Source: Aurantimonas aggregata (GTDB taxonomy: Bacteria > Pseudomonadota > Alphaproteobacteria > Rhizobiales > Rhizobiaceae). Taken from it: DNA of 64,000 bases. The number at the start of each line of letters is the position of its first letter. The stretch's first letter is position 1. Location of the stretch: positions 682,001 to 746,000 of the forward strand of contig NZ_JAAAMJ010000001.1 of NCBI RefSeq assembly GCF_010500835.1. The letters are read 5' to 3'. Positions 35,384 to 44,242 of the stretch are shown in pieces. Both the position numbers and the translations under genes were made by a program. The notes under the pieces are model-generated. The model searched no databases and was not told where the DNA came from. It worked only from the letters and a program-made list of their open reading frames with translations.

Positions 35384-35695
35384 ATGGCCGAAACGATCAA
35401 GGTCGACATTCCCCACAAGCTCGGCCGTGCATCGGCCCGGGCCCGGATCGACGAGGGATTCGGCAGGCTGCGCCAGGAGATGCTGGGCGGCATGGTCAAG
35501 TTCGAGGATACCTGGGACGGCGATCATCTGGACTTCAAGGCCCGCGTCATGGGTCAGACGGTGACCGGCCGGCTCGACGTCATGGACGAGGCCGTGCATG
35601 TCGAGGTCGACCTGCCGATGATGCTGGCCGCCCTTGCGGACAAGATCAAGGGCAAGCTCCGCAAGCAGGGCCAGATCCTGCTCGAGAAGAAATAG
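35384..35695 (+). CDS. Polyhydroxyalkanoic acid system family protein
   Basis: 103 residues from ATG 35384 with GAGGAG upstream. It has the compact all-domain pattern of the PHA-system family (PF09650-like): 'IDEGFGRLRQEML', 'WDGDHLDFKARVMGQTVTG' and 'LPMMLAALADKIKGKLRKQG'. The family name comes from proteins near PHA granule genes, but no PHA genes lie in this window. The biochemical role is unknown. It is convergent with the next gene. Confidence 0.75.
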   Translation: MAETIKVDIPHKLGRASARARIDEGFGRLRQEMLGGMVKFEDTWDGDHLDFKARVMGQTVTGRLDVMDEAVHVEVDLPMMLAALADKIKGKLRKQGQILLEKK

Positions 35696-35714
35696 GCGGA
35701 GCGCTCCTTCGGCT

Positions 35715-36188
35715 TCAGTCCGTCCGCACGCCGGTCAGCGTCGCCCTCTCGGCACGGACGGTCCCGCCGTTCTCGCCGGGTTCGATCGCCAGGATCTTGC
35801 CGAGCCCCGGCACCAGTGAGTCCACCCTGACGCGCCAGAGTTCGCCCGGCGAGGCGAGATGGGCCTCGCCGCCAAAGACCATGACGATCTGGAAGTCCTG
35901 CGGCGTGAGTTCGGTGGACCGGACGCGATGCGGTACGGGCAGCGGCGTGATGCCGTTGTCGTCGGCCTTTTCGGTCGAACCGGTCTCGATCGGATCCAGC
36001 CGGCCCTGCGCCGCCGACATAAGCAGCCGGTCGAAATAGCCGGGATCGGTGTGCGAGATCGCGATGACCGCCGAGAAGAAACCCGTCGACAGCAGCAGCA
36101 CCATGACGGCGAGGACACGCGACAGCCGATCCGACGCGGTGGTCGCTGGTGCGGCGTTGCCGAACGCCGAAGGGTCGATGCTGGACAT
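35715..36188 (-). CDS. Single-span membrane protein of unknown function
   Basis: 157 residues. One transmembrane helix at about 23-45 ('RVLAVMVLLLSTGFFSAVIA') is followed by a periplasmic domain of about 110 residues with 'QDFQIVMVFGGEAHLASPGE' and 'RVRVDSLVPGLGKILAIEPG'. No family recognised. It is divergent from a PilZ gene, and a palindrome GCGTTAACGC lies upstream at 36245-36254. A flagellar or motility link is possible from the location only. Confidence 0.6.
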   Translation of the reverse strand: MSSIDPSAFGNAAPATTASDRLSRVLAVMVLLLSTGFFSAVIAISHTDPGYFDRLLMSAAQGRLDPIETGSTEKADDNGITPLPVPHRVRSTELTPQDFQIVMVFGGEAHLASPGELWRVRVDSLVPGLGKILAIEPGENGGTVRAERATLTGVRTD

Positions 36189-36244
36189 GGTCGCTCCGCG
36201 CCACCGGCTCCCCGAGGCCGGTGTGCAGGTACCTTCGCATTGCC

Positions 36245-36254
36245 GCGTTAACGC
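36245..36254. promoter_or_regulatory. Palindrome GCGTTAACGC in a divergent gap
   Basis: A perfect 10-base palindrome in the gap between two divergent genes (36188 minus, 36344 plus). It contains a TTAAC half-site like that of CtrA. Function is not established. Confidence 0.35.
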
Positions 36255-36343
36255 ATGGTAAGAGCGCGGCCGGCCTCGATGATCGGAACGATCGCCAGAA
36301 GCGTTTTCACGATTTCTTCGACAATCGGCGCCTATCCTGCGCC

Positions 36344-36685
36344 ATGGAACCGCCTTTGCTCCCGACCGGCCAGGAAAGCCGCAACGCGCATCGCCGGCGC
36401 ACGCGCCTGCGGCCGGTCAAGCTCGTCACCGCCAGCGGTCGGTTCATCCAGGACGGCACCGCCCTCGACGGCTCAGCGAACGGCGCCCGGATCCTGCGCT
36501 ACGAAGCGATTCCCCTGCCCGCGCGCATCGCCGTCTTCGACGAGTCCGACCGCACGCTGCGGGCGGCCTCGATCGTCTGGACGCAGGCAATGGAGATGGG
36601 CGTGCGGTTCGCCGGTCCCGCGCGGGCCGCCAGCCCTGCCGAGATTGCACGCCTGACCGGGCGTTATTACGCCCTGCCGGACTGA
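36344..36685 (+). CDS. PilZ-domain protein, possible c-di-GMP receptor
   Basis: 113 residues from ATG 36344. The c-di-GMP binding pattern is visible: 'RRRTRLRPVKL' near residue 18 (RxxxR type) and 'DGSANGARI' near residue 42 (DxSxxG type). The rest completes a single PilZ barrel, 'IVWTQAMEMGVRFAGP'. It lies at the left border of the flagellar block, and PilZ proteins often tune motility. That link is inferred from position. Confidence 0.78.
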   Translation: MEPPLLPTGQESRNAHRRRTRLRPVKLVTASGRFIQDGTALDGSANGARILRYEAIPLPARIAVFDESDRTLRAASIVWTQAMEMGVRFAGPARAASPAEIARLTGRYYALPD

Positions 36686-36700
36686 TCGCGGCGGTCCGCC

Positions 36701-37165
36701 TCAAGCGCCGTTGCGGACCTCGGACTTGGCGACGTAGTCGAATTGCTCGACCAGGATTTCCCGCACCAGTTCCTGGCCATAGCGCGCATTGACGGCGTCG
36801 CGGATGTCCTTGGTCAGAGCCGGCAGATCGAAACGCTCAGGCTTGGCGAAGTCGAAGCCCTCGGTGGCGTAGAGGCGGCGGAACGCCTCGTCGAGGATGA
36901 ACGGATCCGGCGGGACCTTCAGCTGGGCGACCGTCCGGCCGTCGATCGTGTAGACGAAGCGGGCGAGGATATAGCCCTGGATCGCCGCATCGGTGATCAT
37001 CGGAATGGTGATGTTGTCGGTGGTGCGATAGTCGAGGCCGGCGAAATAGCTCGGCTCCTCGGCGGCATCCGCCGCACTGCCGCCACCAGCCATGGACGCC
37101 ATGACGTAGCTCGACCCGAGCGCCACGATCGCCACCCACAGGCCGACGGCGATGAGCTTGATCAA
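36701..37165 (-). CDS. Flagellar-locus membrane protein with FliL-like layout
   Basis: 154 residues from a TTG at 37165 that overlaps the upstream stop (TTGA), so translation is coupled. One transmembrane helix at residues 2-22 ('KLIAVGLWVAIVALGSSYVM') is followed by a soluble domain: 'YRTTDNITIPMITDAAIQGY', 'FVYTIDGRTVAQLKV' and 'ELVREILVEQFDYVAKS'. The order, single span then a domain ending in a beta strand, resembles FliL, but identity is too low to name it. A true fliL is at 58701. Confidence 0.6.
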   Translation of the reverse strand: MIKLIAVGLWVAIVALGSSYVMASMAGGGSAADAAEEPSYFAGLDYRTTDNITIPMITDAAIQGYILARFVYTIDGRTVAQLKVPPDPFILDEAFRRLYATEGFDFAKPERFDLPALTKDIRDAVNARYGQELVREILVEQFDYVAKSEVRNGA

Positions 37166-37512
37166 CGCGGCAGGTCCCGACGGCCGAGCGCGGCGCTGTA
37201 GGTCCCGTCGGACTCCGATTCGGCAATCGATCGCGAGATCAGGGCGGAGATGTCGTGGCTGGCACGCACGTGCAGCTCGAGCATGTTGCGATTGGCCTCG
37301 ACGACGTCCTTCAGGCGGCCGAGCCGCTGGTCGAGCGCCGGATCGCGCGTCGCCGGGACGCTCTTGGCGAGCCGGGTGAGTTCCAGCAGGCTCTGGTTCT
37401 TGCGGCCGGTGATCTCGGCGAGATCGATGGCGGTGCCGCGGTCGAGCGCGGCGGTCTCCGCGGCGAGGATCTCTTCGAGCCGGTCGACGGCCTTGGCGAG
37501 CGCGATGTTCAA
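37162..37512 (-). CDS. flgN: FlgN-like flagellar export chaperone
   Basis: 116 residues, all helical and charged, with no membrane span. 'LAKAVDRLEEILAAETAALD' at the N-terminus and 'LLELTRLAKSVP' fit a FlgN-type chaperone for hook-associated proteins FlgK and FlgL. It starts 11 bases after the rod-binding protein gene. Small chaperones diverge quickly, so the name rests on pattern plus flagellar context. Confidence 0.65.
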   Translation of the reverse strand: MNIALAKAVDRLEEILAAETAALDRGTAIDLAEITGRKNQSLLELTRLAKSVPATRDPALDQRLGRLKDVVEANRNMLELHVRASHDISALISRSIAESESDGTYSAALGRRDLPR

Positions 37513-37523
37513 GAGTTGATCTC

Positions 37524-38021
37524 CTATCTGGTTGTATCGAGGCGCGCTGCGCCGGCCCGGGCGACGTCACTGTCGCGGAGCATGTCGTTCAGGGCTTTGT
37601 CGCCGCTCTTGCCGGGCAGCGCCTGGCTGCTGCGGTCGGCAGCGATGGCGTCGGCGATGCCGATGCCGCCGCCCTTGGCGAGTTCGTTGCCGATTTCCTC
37701 GGCCATCATCGACCGCCAGACCTCGCCGGCAGTGCCGCTGCCGAAATAGCTCGACGCCTCGGTCGGCAGCATCGACTCCACGAAGCTGCGCAGCACGAAG
37801 CCCTCGAACTGCTCCAGCGGCGGCGCGACGCGCGACTGGTGGGCGACGAGCGGGCTGATGGGGGCCGAGACGGCCGCAGCCTGGGAGGCAGCGCCGCCGG
37901 CGGCGTCGAGCGCCGTCGTGAAGTCCGCGCCGGCGGCGGCGCTGGCGCGCGTGGCGGATGGCTTCGGCGCGGCGGCGGTCTGCGTCAACGGGCTGGTGGA
38001 TGTCAGGGGCGCTATCGTCAT
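37524..38021 (-). CDS. flgJ: Rod-binding protein, FlgJ N-terminal domain type
   Basis: 165 residues from ATG 38021. It has the rod-binding domain only: 'FEGFVLRSFVESMLPTEAS', 'YFGSGTAGEVWRSMMAEEIG' and 'LAKGGGIGIADAI' at about residues 75-130. The muramidase half of enterobacterial FlgJ is absent, as usual in rhizobia. N-terminal 70 residues are A- and S-rich. Helps rod subunits assemble in the periplasm. Confidence 0.82.
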   Translation of the reverse strand: MTIAPLTSTSPLTQTAAAPKPSATRASAAAGADFTTALDAAGGAASQAAAVSAPISPLVAHQSRVAPPLEQFEGFVLRSFVESMLPTEASSYFGSGTAGEVWRSMMAEEIGNELAKGGGIGIADAIAADRSSQALPGKSGDKALNDMLRDSDVARAGAARLDTTR

Positions 38022-38076
38022 CGGTCCTGGTCGCGCTGCTGCGTCGATCGTCGTCTCGGCTTGTAGCGCCGCGGGC

Positions 38077-38484
38077 TTATTCGAAGCTTGTCCGGCCGCG
38101 CGCCAGATGGCCTTCGATGGTCGATCGCAGGGCACTCGCCTCGTCTTCCGCTGCCGACAGCTGGGCAGCCTCGCCGCGAACCTTCTCGACCCCCTTCTCC
38201 GAGCGGCGCGCCGAGCGGATCCGCGTCTCCGTCGCCGCCTGCAGGTCGGCATTGGACCGGCGGGCGACGTCGTTGCGGCGCAGCCCATTGACCTTCGCGC
38301 CGACGAACAGGCCGTGCAGCGCGGATTCGGTGCCGAGGCTGGCGATGAGCTCGGCCGTCGTGCGGTCGATGGCGGCGCCTTCCTCGCGCAGATGGACGAG
38401 GCGCCACTCCTCCAGCAGCCGCTTCTGGCGCTGGACCTTGAGGATCCGGTCGAGGCGCCGCAGCCGCTCGTGCTCCGCGCTCAT
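38077..38484 (-). CDS. FliJ-like coiled-coil flagellar export protein
   Basis: 135 residues, highly charged and helical throughout ('LRRLDRILKVQRQKRLLEEW', 'RSARRSEKGVEKVRGEAAQL'). The ATG overlaps the fliR stop (ATGA). Length, charge pattern and position in the export gene cluster suggest a FliJ-type stalk for the export ATPase. The match is by shape only, so no gene symbol is given. Confidence 0.55.
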   Translation of the reverse strand: MSAEHERLRRLDRILKVQRQKRLLEEWRLVHLREEGAAIDRTTAELIASLGTESALHGLFVGAKVNGLRRNDVARRSNADLQAATETRIRSARRSEKGVEKVRGEAAQLSAAEDEASALRSTIEGHLARGRTSFE

Positions 38485-39236
38485 CCGGCCAGCACCCAGG
38501 CTTCGAAGGACTGCAGGAAGATCACCAGGAAGTCGCCAATCGTGTAGGCGAAGAGCACCAGCCCGCCGGCGAGGACGAAGGGCAGCGAGATGAAATACAC
38601 CGGGATGGTCGGCGTCAGCTTGTTGGCGAGCCCGATCGCGAAATTGACGACGATTCCATAGAGCAGGAAGGGGCTCGAAATCCGCAGGCAGAGCAGGAAG
38701 GCCTCGTCGAGATTATCGGCGATGCTGGCGAGGTTGCCGCGCACCGAAAAGCCGGCCGACGTCGGCATCGCGGTATAGGAGGCGACGAGCGCCCGGGCGA
38801 TCTCGGCATGCAGGTTGAGGACGAAGATCATCGTCGTCGCCGTCAGGGTCACTAGCGTGACCATCGCCGGCGCCGGTTCGTTGTCCTCGATCGCCCCGCC
38901 CATCGCCATGCCCATGCCGATCGAATTGGCCATGACGTGACCGGCGAACTGCAGGGCGATCATGAAGCTGCGCCCTAGCAGGCCGATGAACATGCCGTTG
39001 AGCAGCTCGCTCGCCATCAGCGCCAGCCGGCCGTTGTCATCGGCGGCCGCGACCAGCGGCTGGATCGTCGGCAGCAGTCCCGGCGACAGCGCCAGCGAGA
39101 TCGCGAAGGACAGGAATAGCCGGATCTGCATCGGGATGCGCGAGGACGAAAACCCCGGCAGCAGCATCAGGCAGGCGCCGATCCGGCAGAAGATCAGGAA
39201 CAGCGCGAAGAAGAGCTCCGACAGCTCCGGCGTCAC
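38481..39236 (-). CDS. fliR: Flagellar export apparatus membrane protein
   Basis: 251 residues from a GTG at 39236 that overlaps the flhA stop (GTGA). Six hydrophobic spans, '[20 protein letters not shown]' first. '[20 protein letters not shown]' and '[20 protein letters not shown]' are FliR landmarks. Works with FliP, FliQ, FlhA and FlhB in the type III export gate at the inner membrane. flhA-fliR-fliJ-like are translationally linked. Confidence 0.93.
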   Translation of the reverse strand: MTPELSELFFALFLIFCRIGACLMLLPGFSSSRIPMQIRLFLSFAISLALSPGLLPTIQPLVAAADDNGRLALMASELLNGMFIGLLGRSFMIALQFAGHVMANSIGMGMAMGGAIEDNEPAPAMVTLVTLTATTMIFVLNLHAEIARALVASYTAMPTSAGFSVRGNLASIADNLDEAFLLCLRISSPFLLYGIVVNFAIGLANKLTPTIPVYFISLPFVLAGGLVLFAYTIGDFLVIFLQSFEAWVLAG

Positions 39237-41329
39237 GAGATCGACCCGACCGTCTTGATGTCGACGCCGCGGGCGATCTCCACATGCGAGAGCACCGGCA
39301 GGTTGACGAAGATCCGCTCGATCATCATGCGCACGTAAGGCCGCGCGTCCGGCGCCGCGACGAGGACGAACATCTCGCCTTGGTCCATCTTCTCGCGGAT
39401 CACCTTGGTGGCTTCCGTCGCGAACTGTTCGACGACGCGCGGATCGATGTCGAACTCGATGACGTCGCCCTTGCCGTCCCGCTTGAGTGCCTGGTGGAAG
39501 GCGAGGTCCCACTGGTTGCCGAGGCGCAGCACGCCGAGCTTGCCGTCGTGCAGGAGATCGCCGCAGATCTGCTGCGCCATGCGCATGCGCACATGCTCGA
39601 CGATCTGTTCCGAGCGACGCACATGCGGCGCGATCTCGGCGATCGCCTCGAGGATCAGGTTGAGGTTGCGGATCGACACGCGCTCGGCAAGCAGCAGCTT
39701 GAGCACCGCCTGCAGGCCCGAATAGGACATGTGGGCCGGGATGATCTCGTCGATCAGCCGCTTGTATTCCGGCTCCAGACGCTCGGTCAGCGCCCGCATG
39801 TCCTTGTAGGACAGGAGCTGCGCGAGGTTGTTGCGGATCACCTCGGAGAGGTGCGTCAGAACGATCGACAGCGTGTCGATCGGCTCGAAGCCCTGCCGGC
39901 GGGCTTCTTCGGCAAAACTTCCCGAAATCCAGGCGGCCCGCATGCCAAAGGCCGGCTCCTTGGTGATGTCGTGCGGCATGTCGGGCTGGCCCGCATCGCC
40001 GAGTACGATCATCAGGTCGCCGAGCCGCAACTGCTGGGCCGCCACCACCGTGCCGTGGATCTTGATCTGGTAGGATTTGGAATCGACCGAGAGGTCGTCC
40101 GACAGCTTGATTTCCGGCACCACGAAGCCGTAGCGGGCGGCAAAGCGCCGGCGCATCTTCTGGACCCGATGGGCAAGCTCGTCGCGCTTCAGCACGAGAT
40201 GCGCCGAAGCCTGCTTGCCGAGAACGAGCTCGATCTCGACGATCTTGAGGGATTCCTTGACCGAGGTGCGCTCGGCCTCGACGGCGAGCTTTTCTTCCTC
40301 GTTGCGGACTTGCTCGACCTTGCGCAGCTCGTCCCGACGCTGGCGCGGGATGATGTAGGCGAGGAAGCCGAGGCCTGCGCCGAGGATGAAGAACGGGATG
40401 AACGGCAGTCCGGGCAGGAAGGCGAGGATCGCCATCAGGACGCCCGACACCGCCATGGCGCGGGGGTAGAAGCCGAGCTGGCCGATGACGGCGAGTTGCG
40501 CCGCGCCGCGATTGCCGCCCTTCGACACCAGCAGGCCGGCCGCCAGCGAGACGATCAGCGCCGGGATCTGCGTCACCAGCCCGTCGCCGACCGACAGCTT
40601 GGTGAACACATCCGCCGCGCTGGCGGCATCCATTTCGTGCCGTGTGATGCCGATGATGATGCCGCCGAAGATGTTGACGGCGGTGATGATCAGCCCGGCG
40701 ATCGCGTCGCCGCGGACGAATTTCGAGGCGCCGTCCATCGAACCGAAGAAGGAACTTTCCTCCTCCAGTTCCTGACGGCGCGCCTGCGCCTGGCGCTCGT
40801 CGATCAGTCCAGCAGAGAGGTCGGCATCGATCGCCATCTGCTTGCCGGGAATGGCGTCGAGCGTGAAGCGCGCGCCGACCTCGGCGATGCGGGTCGCGCC
40901 CTTGGTGATGACCAGGAAGTTGACGATGATGAGGATCAGGAAGACGACGATGCCGATGACGAAATCGCCGCCCATGACGAATTGCGAGAAGCCGCCGATG
41001 ACGTGGCCGGCCGCGTTCACGCCGTTATGTCCTTCGGCCAGGATCACGCGCGTCGTCGCGATGTTGAGCGACAGGCGCATCATCGTGGCGAGCAGCAGAA
41101 CCGTTGGAAATGCCGAGAAGTCGAGCGGCTTCTGGATCCAGAGCGCGACCATCAAGATCAGCACGGAAAGCGCGATCGAGAAGGCAAGGCCGATATCGAT
41201 CAGGAAGGACGGGATCGGAATGAACAGGACCGTGAGGACCAGCACCACCGCGATCGCGAAGCCGATGTCGCGACCTCCGGTGACGCTGGGGGCTTCGACC
41301 CGACGAGGCTTCAGAATATCGGCGGACAT
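39233..41329 (-). CDS. flhA: Flagellar export gate protein FlhA
   Basis: 698 residues, the standard length. The N-terminal half has about eight transmembrane spans; the segment 'AMLPLSQLKIDAD'-like cytoplasmic loop includes '[20 protein letters not shown]' near residue 160, the FHIPEP signature region. The C-terminal half is the soluble ring domain, ending '[20 protein letters not shown]'. It forms the export gate and docks substrate-chaperone complexes. The stop overlaps the fliR start. Confidence 0.97.
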   Translation of the reverse strand: MSADILKPRRVEAPSVTGGRDIGFAIAVVLVLTVLFIPIPSFLIDIGLAFSIALSVLILMVALWIQKPLDFSAFPTVLLLATMMRLSLNIATTRVILAEGHNGVNAAGHVIGGFSQFVMGGDFVIGIVVFLILIIVNFLVITKGATRIAEVGARFTLDAIPGKQMAIDADLSAGLIDERQAQARRQELEEESSFFGSMDGASKFVRGDAIAGLIITAVNIFGGIIIGITRHEMDAASAADVFTKLSVGDGLVTQIPALIVSLAAGLLVSKGGNRGAAQLAVIGQLGFYPRAMAVSGVLMAILAFLPGLPFIPFFILGAGLGFLAYIIPRQRRDELRKVEQVRNEEEKLAVEAERTSVKESLKIVEIELVLGKQASAHLVLKRDELAHRVQKMRRRFAARYGFVVPEIKLSDDLSVDSKSYQIKIHGTVVAAQQLRLGDLMIVLGDAGQPDMPHDITKEPAFGMRAAWISGSFAEEARRQGFEPIDTLSIVLTHLSEVIRNNLAQLLSYKDMRALTERLEPEYKRLIDEIIPAHMSYSGLQAVLKLLLAERVSIRNLNLILEAIAEIAPHVRRSEQIVEHVRMRMAQQICGDLLHDGKLGVLRLGNQWDLAFHQALKRDGKGDVIEFDIDPRVVEQFATEATKVIREKMDQGEMFVLVAAPDARPYVRMMIERIFVNLPVLSHVEIARGVDIKTVGSIS

Positions 41330-41540
41330 CGCAGCTTCCCGAACTCAACTGTCATGACCCGTGCGGCAGTCGCGGCGGGCGTCGAGGCTGAGGTTTCGCA
41401 AACGAAGGTTGCTTCGGGCTGTTCAGTAAGCGCGTAGCAGAGAGGAAGGTTTCGCTGACGCGGGGGCCGCAAGGCTCGGGAAAGCGGGAGCCGCGGCGAG
41501 GCAGCGACCTCGCCGACAGGATCAAGCGGACTGGTACGGC
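41330..41540. other. Gap between fliQ and flhA
   Basis: 211 bases. I see only short, GC-rich inverted fragments and no gene, ribosome site or T-run terminator. It may hold an internal flhA promoter. Confidence 0.35.
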
Positions 41541-41810
41541 TCAGCTGAAGCCATGCTCGATGCGCGAGTAGGATTCCTGCGTGAAGGCAAAGACCTGCGC
41601 GCCGGTGAACGAGGCGGTCAGGGCAATGACGATGAAGATCGCCAGGATCTTCGGCACGAAGGTGAGCGTCACCTCCTGGATCTGCGTCAGCGCCTGGAAC
41701 AGCGCGATCGCCACGCCAACGATCATCGCCGCGGCGACGGCGGGGCCGCAGGCGGCGACGATGGTCCAGATGGCGGACTGGACGATGTCGAGTGCGTCAG
41801 CTTCGTTCAT
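41541..41810 (-). CDS. fliQ: Flagellar export protein FliQ
   Basis: 89 residues with two transmembrane helices (about 15-40 and 52-75). 'IVGVAIALFQALTQIQEVTL' and 'FVPKILAIFIVIALTASFTG' are typical. Part of the FliPQR export pore. It lies four bases after flgD. A 211-base gap without a recognisable gene separates it from flhA. Confidence 0.94.
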   Translation of the reverse strand: MNEADALDIVQSAIWTIVAACGPAVAAAMIVGVAIALFQALTQIQEVTLTFVPKILAIFIVIALTASFTGAQVFAFTQESYSRIEHGFS

Positions 41811-41814
41811 GGTC

Positions 41815-42213
41815 TCATTTCACCGTCGTGCCGGATTCCAGCATCAGCGTCTTGCCGCCGCCGAGCACGGCCTGCACGCCGCCATCGACGACCCGCACCG
41901 CCTCGACCGTGCCGGTGACCGAACCGTCGGCCGAGGTCGCGGTGCGGCCGATCAGCGAGTTCGCCTGGGTCAGCGCCGAGACCGTCATCAGCGAATCCAG
42001 CTTCTTGTTGGTCTGGATCGCCTGCTCGACGGAGGAGAACGACGCGAACTGCGAGATGTACTGGGTCGAGTCGGTCGGGTTCAGCGGGTCCTGGTGCGAC
42101 ATCTCCGCGACCAGCAGCTTGAGAAACGAGTCGTAGTCGAGCGTCGAGCTCTTCTCGGCCGTCGTCTGGGCGGCCTGGTAGGACGTGGTTCCGGAAATGC
42201 CGCTGACGCTCAT
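41815..42213 (-). CDS. flgD: Flagellar hook scaffold/capping protein FlgD
   Basis: 132 residues, the short rhizobial FlgD form. The conserved N-terminal assembly segment is 'LDYDSFLKLLVAEMSHQDPL' followed by 'NPTDSTQYISQFASFSSVEQ'. The C-terminal part has 'NSLIGRTATSADGSVTGTV'. It caps the growing hook. The ATG overlaps the flbT stop. The Fn3/tudor part found in longer FlgD proteins is reduced. Confidence 0.92.
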   Translation of the reverse strand: MSVSGISGTTSYQAAQTTAEKSSTLDYDSFLKLLVAEMSHQDPLNPTDSTQYISQFASFSSVEQAIQTNKKLDSLMTVSALTQANSLIGRTATSADGSVTGTVEAVRVVDGGVQAVLGGGKTLMLESGTTVK

Positions 42214-42668
42214 CGTGCTCCTCCTGCGGCCAGCCGCAATTCGGTTCGCCCGGACTGGGGCGGGGGGAATGCATCGGCCGTCCTGCCGAGACTTTCGTCC
42301 TCGAGCGGGATCAGCGAGCGGACGCGTTTGAGCGCCTCGAAGCAGCGATTGCGCTCGACCAGTTCCGAAGCTTCGGTCAGACCGTCGATGATGTCGCGGT
42401 TACGATAGGTCTTGAGCATCAGCGAGCGCGACGACAGGAACAGCTGGCGGGCGGCATCGCTGTCGTTGGGATCCATGATCATCATCTGGATGACGAAATA
42501 GAGCTGGCGAAGCGGCGTCGTCGCCTCGTCCGCCTGCATGACATGGCTCTCGAGCAGGAACGTCACGTCATTCAGGAATTCCAGCGTGGTCTTGCGGTCG
42601 ACCTTGAGCACCGCGCCATTGACGAAGATCCGTTCGCCGGGCCTGAGCGAGATCCGCAGCGTCGCCAT
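42210..42668 (-). CDS. flbT: Flagellin synthesis repressor FlbT
   Basis: 152 residues. The N-terminus 'LRISLRPGERIFVNGAVLKV' is the family hallmark. In Caulobacter FlbT binds the 5' leader of flagellin mRNA and promotes its decay when the hook is incomplete. The related role here is expected but untested. It starts within one base of the flaF stop and its stop overlaps flgD. Confidence 0.92.
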   Translation of the reverse strand: MATLRISLRPGERIFVNGAVLKVDRKTTLEFLNDVTFLLESHVMQADEATTPLRQLYFVIQMMIMDPNDSDAARQLFLSSRSLMLKTYRNRDIIDGLTEASELVERNRCFEALKRVRSLIPLEDESLGRTADAFPPPQSGRTELRLAAGGAR

Positions 42669-42669
42669 G

Positions 42670-43017
42670 TCAGTTCAACCCGTTGCGGATGAGCGTGGAG
42701 ATCTCGATGATCCCCTTGAAATTCTCGGACTTGCCGAGCCGGATGGCTTCGGCCTCGCGCATGATCCACAACCCGACGGAGATCAGTTCGGCCCGCAGCT
42801 CGTCCGGCAATCCGTTGTCTGCGCCGGCGAGGTCCTCGACGAGGATCGCCCAGAGGCTGCGCGTCGTGTAGATCGCCTCGATCGCGTCGCGGGAACGCGG
42901 ACCGCTGACGGCCGCGCGCTCGAGCATCGCGATCGAATGATCGAGAGCCTGACGCTCGCGGTCACGGGCGTCGACTTCGACGTCCTGCGTAACTTCCGCA
43001 TATGAGAACTGATACAT
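42670..43017 (-). CDS. flaF: Flagellar biosynthesis regulator FlaF
   Basis: 115 residues from ATG 43017 with AAGGGA upstream. 'YQFSYAEVTQDVEVDARDRE' opens the protein, then 'LWAILVEDLAGADNGLP' and 'LRAELISVGLWIMREAEAIR'. It acts with FlbT on flagellin production. In alphaproteobacteria the two genes are nearly always adjacent, as here. Confidence 0.92.
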   Translation of the reverse strand: MYQFSYAEVTQDVEVDARDRERQALDHSIAMLERAAVSGPRSRDAIEAIYTTRSLWAILVEDLAGADNGLPDELRAELISVGLWIMREAEAIRLGKSENFKGIIEISTLIRNGLN

Positions 43018-43150
43018 TCCAATCCCTTGCTGCTTGTCCGAACCGCCTCCCACGAGCCTGGTCCGGGGTCTTGATCTGTCTTGTCCGGCCTCGCCGAAAT
43101 GGCGGCCGGATCAGTCCTCGCGGGTGCTGCGTCTTCGGCGCGCAGGACGC

Positions 43151-44230
43151 CTAGAGGTAGTTCAGGAGGCTGAGCCGCGAGATGCGGGCGGTCAGCGAAT
43201 AGGAGGTTTCCAGGAGGGTCATCAGCGTGGTCACCCTGGTCGAGGCCTCGTACTGATCGACCTCCTCGAACGAGGCGATCGACAGGGTCAGGACGCTGTT
43301 GCGGCTCTTCAGCGTCGCTTCCGTCACATCGAGCCGGCTCTGCTTGCCGCCGATCTCGGAGCGAATCTCGGTGAGCTGGGCGAGGCCCTGGCTGAGAGTC
43401 TCGATCGCCCGGCTTGTGAGAACCTGACGTACGTCGCTGCTCATGCCTTCCGCCCCCAGATCGGCGATCATGACATAGGCCTTGGCGATGTTGCGGAAGG
43501 CCTCGTTGGAAGCCGGATAGGAGACGTCGAGCGTCTCGCTCTCGCTGATGCGGTTGTAGACCGACGAGCCGTCGGCCTTCGACCAGTTGTCCCAGTTGCC
43601 CGCCGGAGGAAGCTCGAACAGGTCGTCGATGTCGCCGTCGATGAAGGCCTCGAGGTCTGCCGCTGGGATGTTCGCGACCGCCGGATCGTCCTGCGCGAAG
43701 CCGAATGCCGCCTGGAAAGCCGCGGCCGTGGCCTGCTGGGCCGTCGAGTTCTGCTCGTAGCCGCTGGCCGGACCGCCGCCCACCGCCTCGAAGGCAATCG
43801 CCGGCTGGTCGCTGCTGGCGCCGGAGAAAAGGAACCGCGATCCGGCGGCGCTGTTGAGCGCCCCGGTATACTGCTGCAGGGCTGCTTTCGCCTGCTGCAC
43901 GCTGGCGGTGATGCCCGGGTCGCTGGCGCCGTTGGAGATCAGCGACGCCAGGAGCGCCTCGCCGGTCTTGGCCATGGATTCGAGCGCGGTCTGCATCGTG
44001 TCGAAGCGCTGGCCGATGAGCGCATTGGACTCGCGCAGGCGCGTGTTGTTCTCCCGCTCGATGCGGATTGACACGGTCTGGTTGGTCCGCACGCCGAGCC
44101 CGAGGCCGACATCGGCCAGGCGACCGGTGGTGACCTCCTTCTGGGCGGTCCGCAATTCGTCCTGGATCCGGAAGACGGCCGATCGCGGCGCCGAGGAGAG
44201 CGAGTAGCTGGAAACGAGGAAGTTGCTCAC
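43151..44230 (-). CDS. flgL: Hook-filament junction protein FlgL
   Basis: 359 residues, flagellin-like at both ends. The C-terminus 'LLETSYSLTARISRLSLLNY' is diagnostic for FlgL. It connects hook and filament after FlgK. It sits 12 bases after flgK. There is a 133-base gap to flaF. Confidence 0.9.
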   Translation of the reverse strand: MSNFLVSSYSLSSAPRSAVFRIQDELRTAQKEVTTGRLADVGLGLGVRTNQTVSIRIERENNTRLRESNALIGQRFDTMQTALESMAKTGEALLASLISNGASDPGITASVQQAKAALQQYTGALNSAAGSRFLFSGASSDQPAIAFEAVGGGPASGYEQNSTAQQATAAAFQAAFGFAQDDPAVANIPAADLEAFIDGDIDDLFELPPAGNWDNWSKADGSSVYNRISESETLDVSYPASNEAFRNIAKAYVMIADLGAEGMSSDVRQVLTSRAIETLSQGLAQLTEIRSEIGGKQSRLDVTEATLKSRNSVLTLSIASFEEVDQYEASTRVTTLMTLLETSYSLTARISRLSLLNYL

Positions 44231-44242
44231 GAAAGTCTCCGT

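Noticed and set aside
36286-36313. GGAAC followed by CGTT before the PilZ gene
   Set aside because: The spacer is only 12 bases, not 16-17, so it does not fit an EcfG promoter.
39284-41437. A plus-strand open frame of about 717 codons opposite flhA
   Set aside because: Antisense shadow of flhA with biased composition and no motif.
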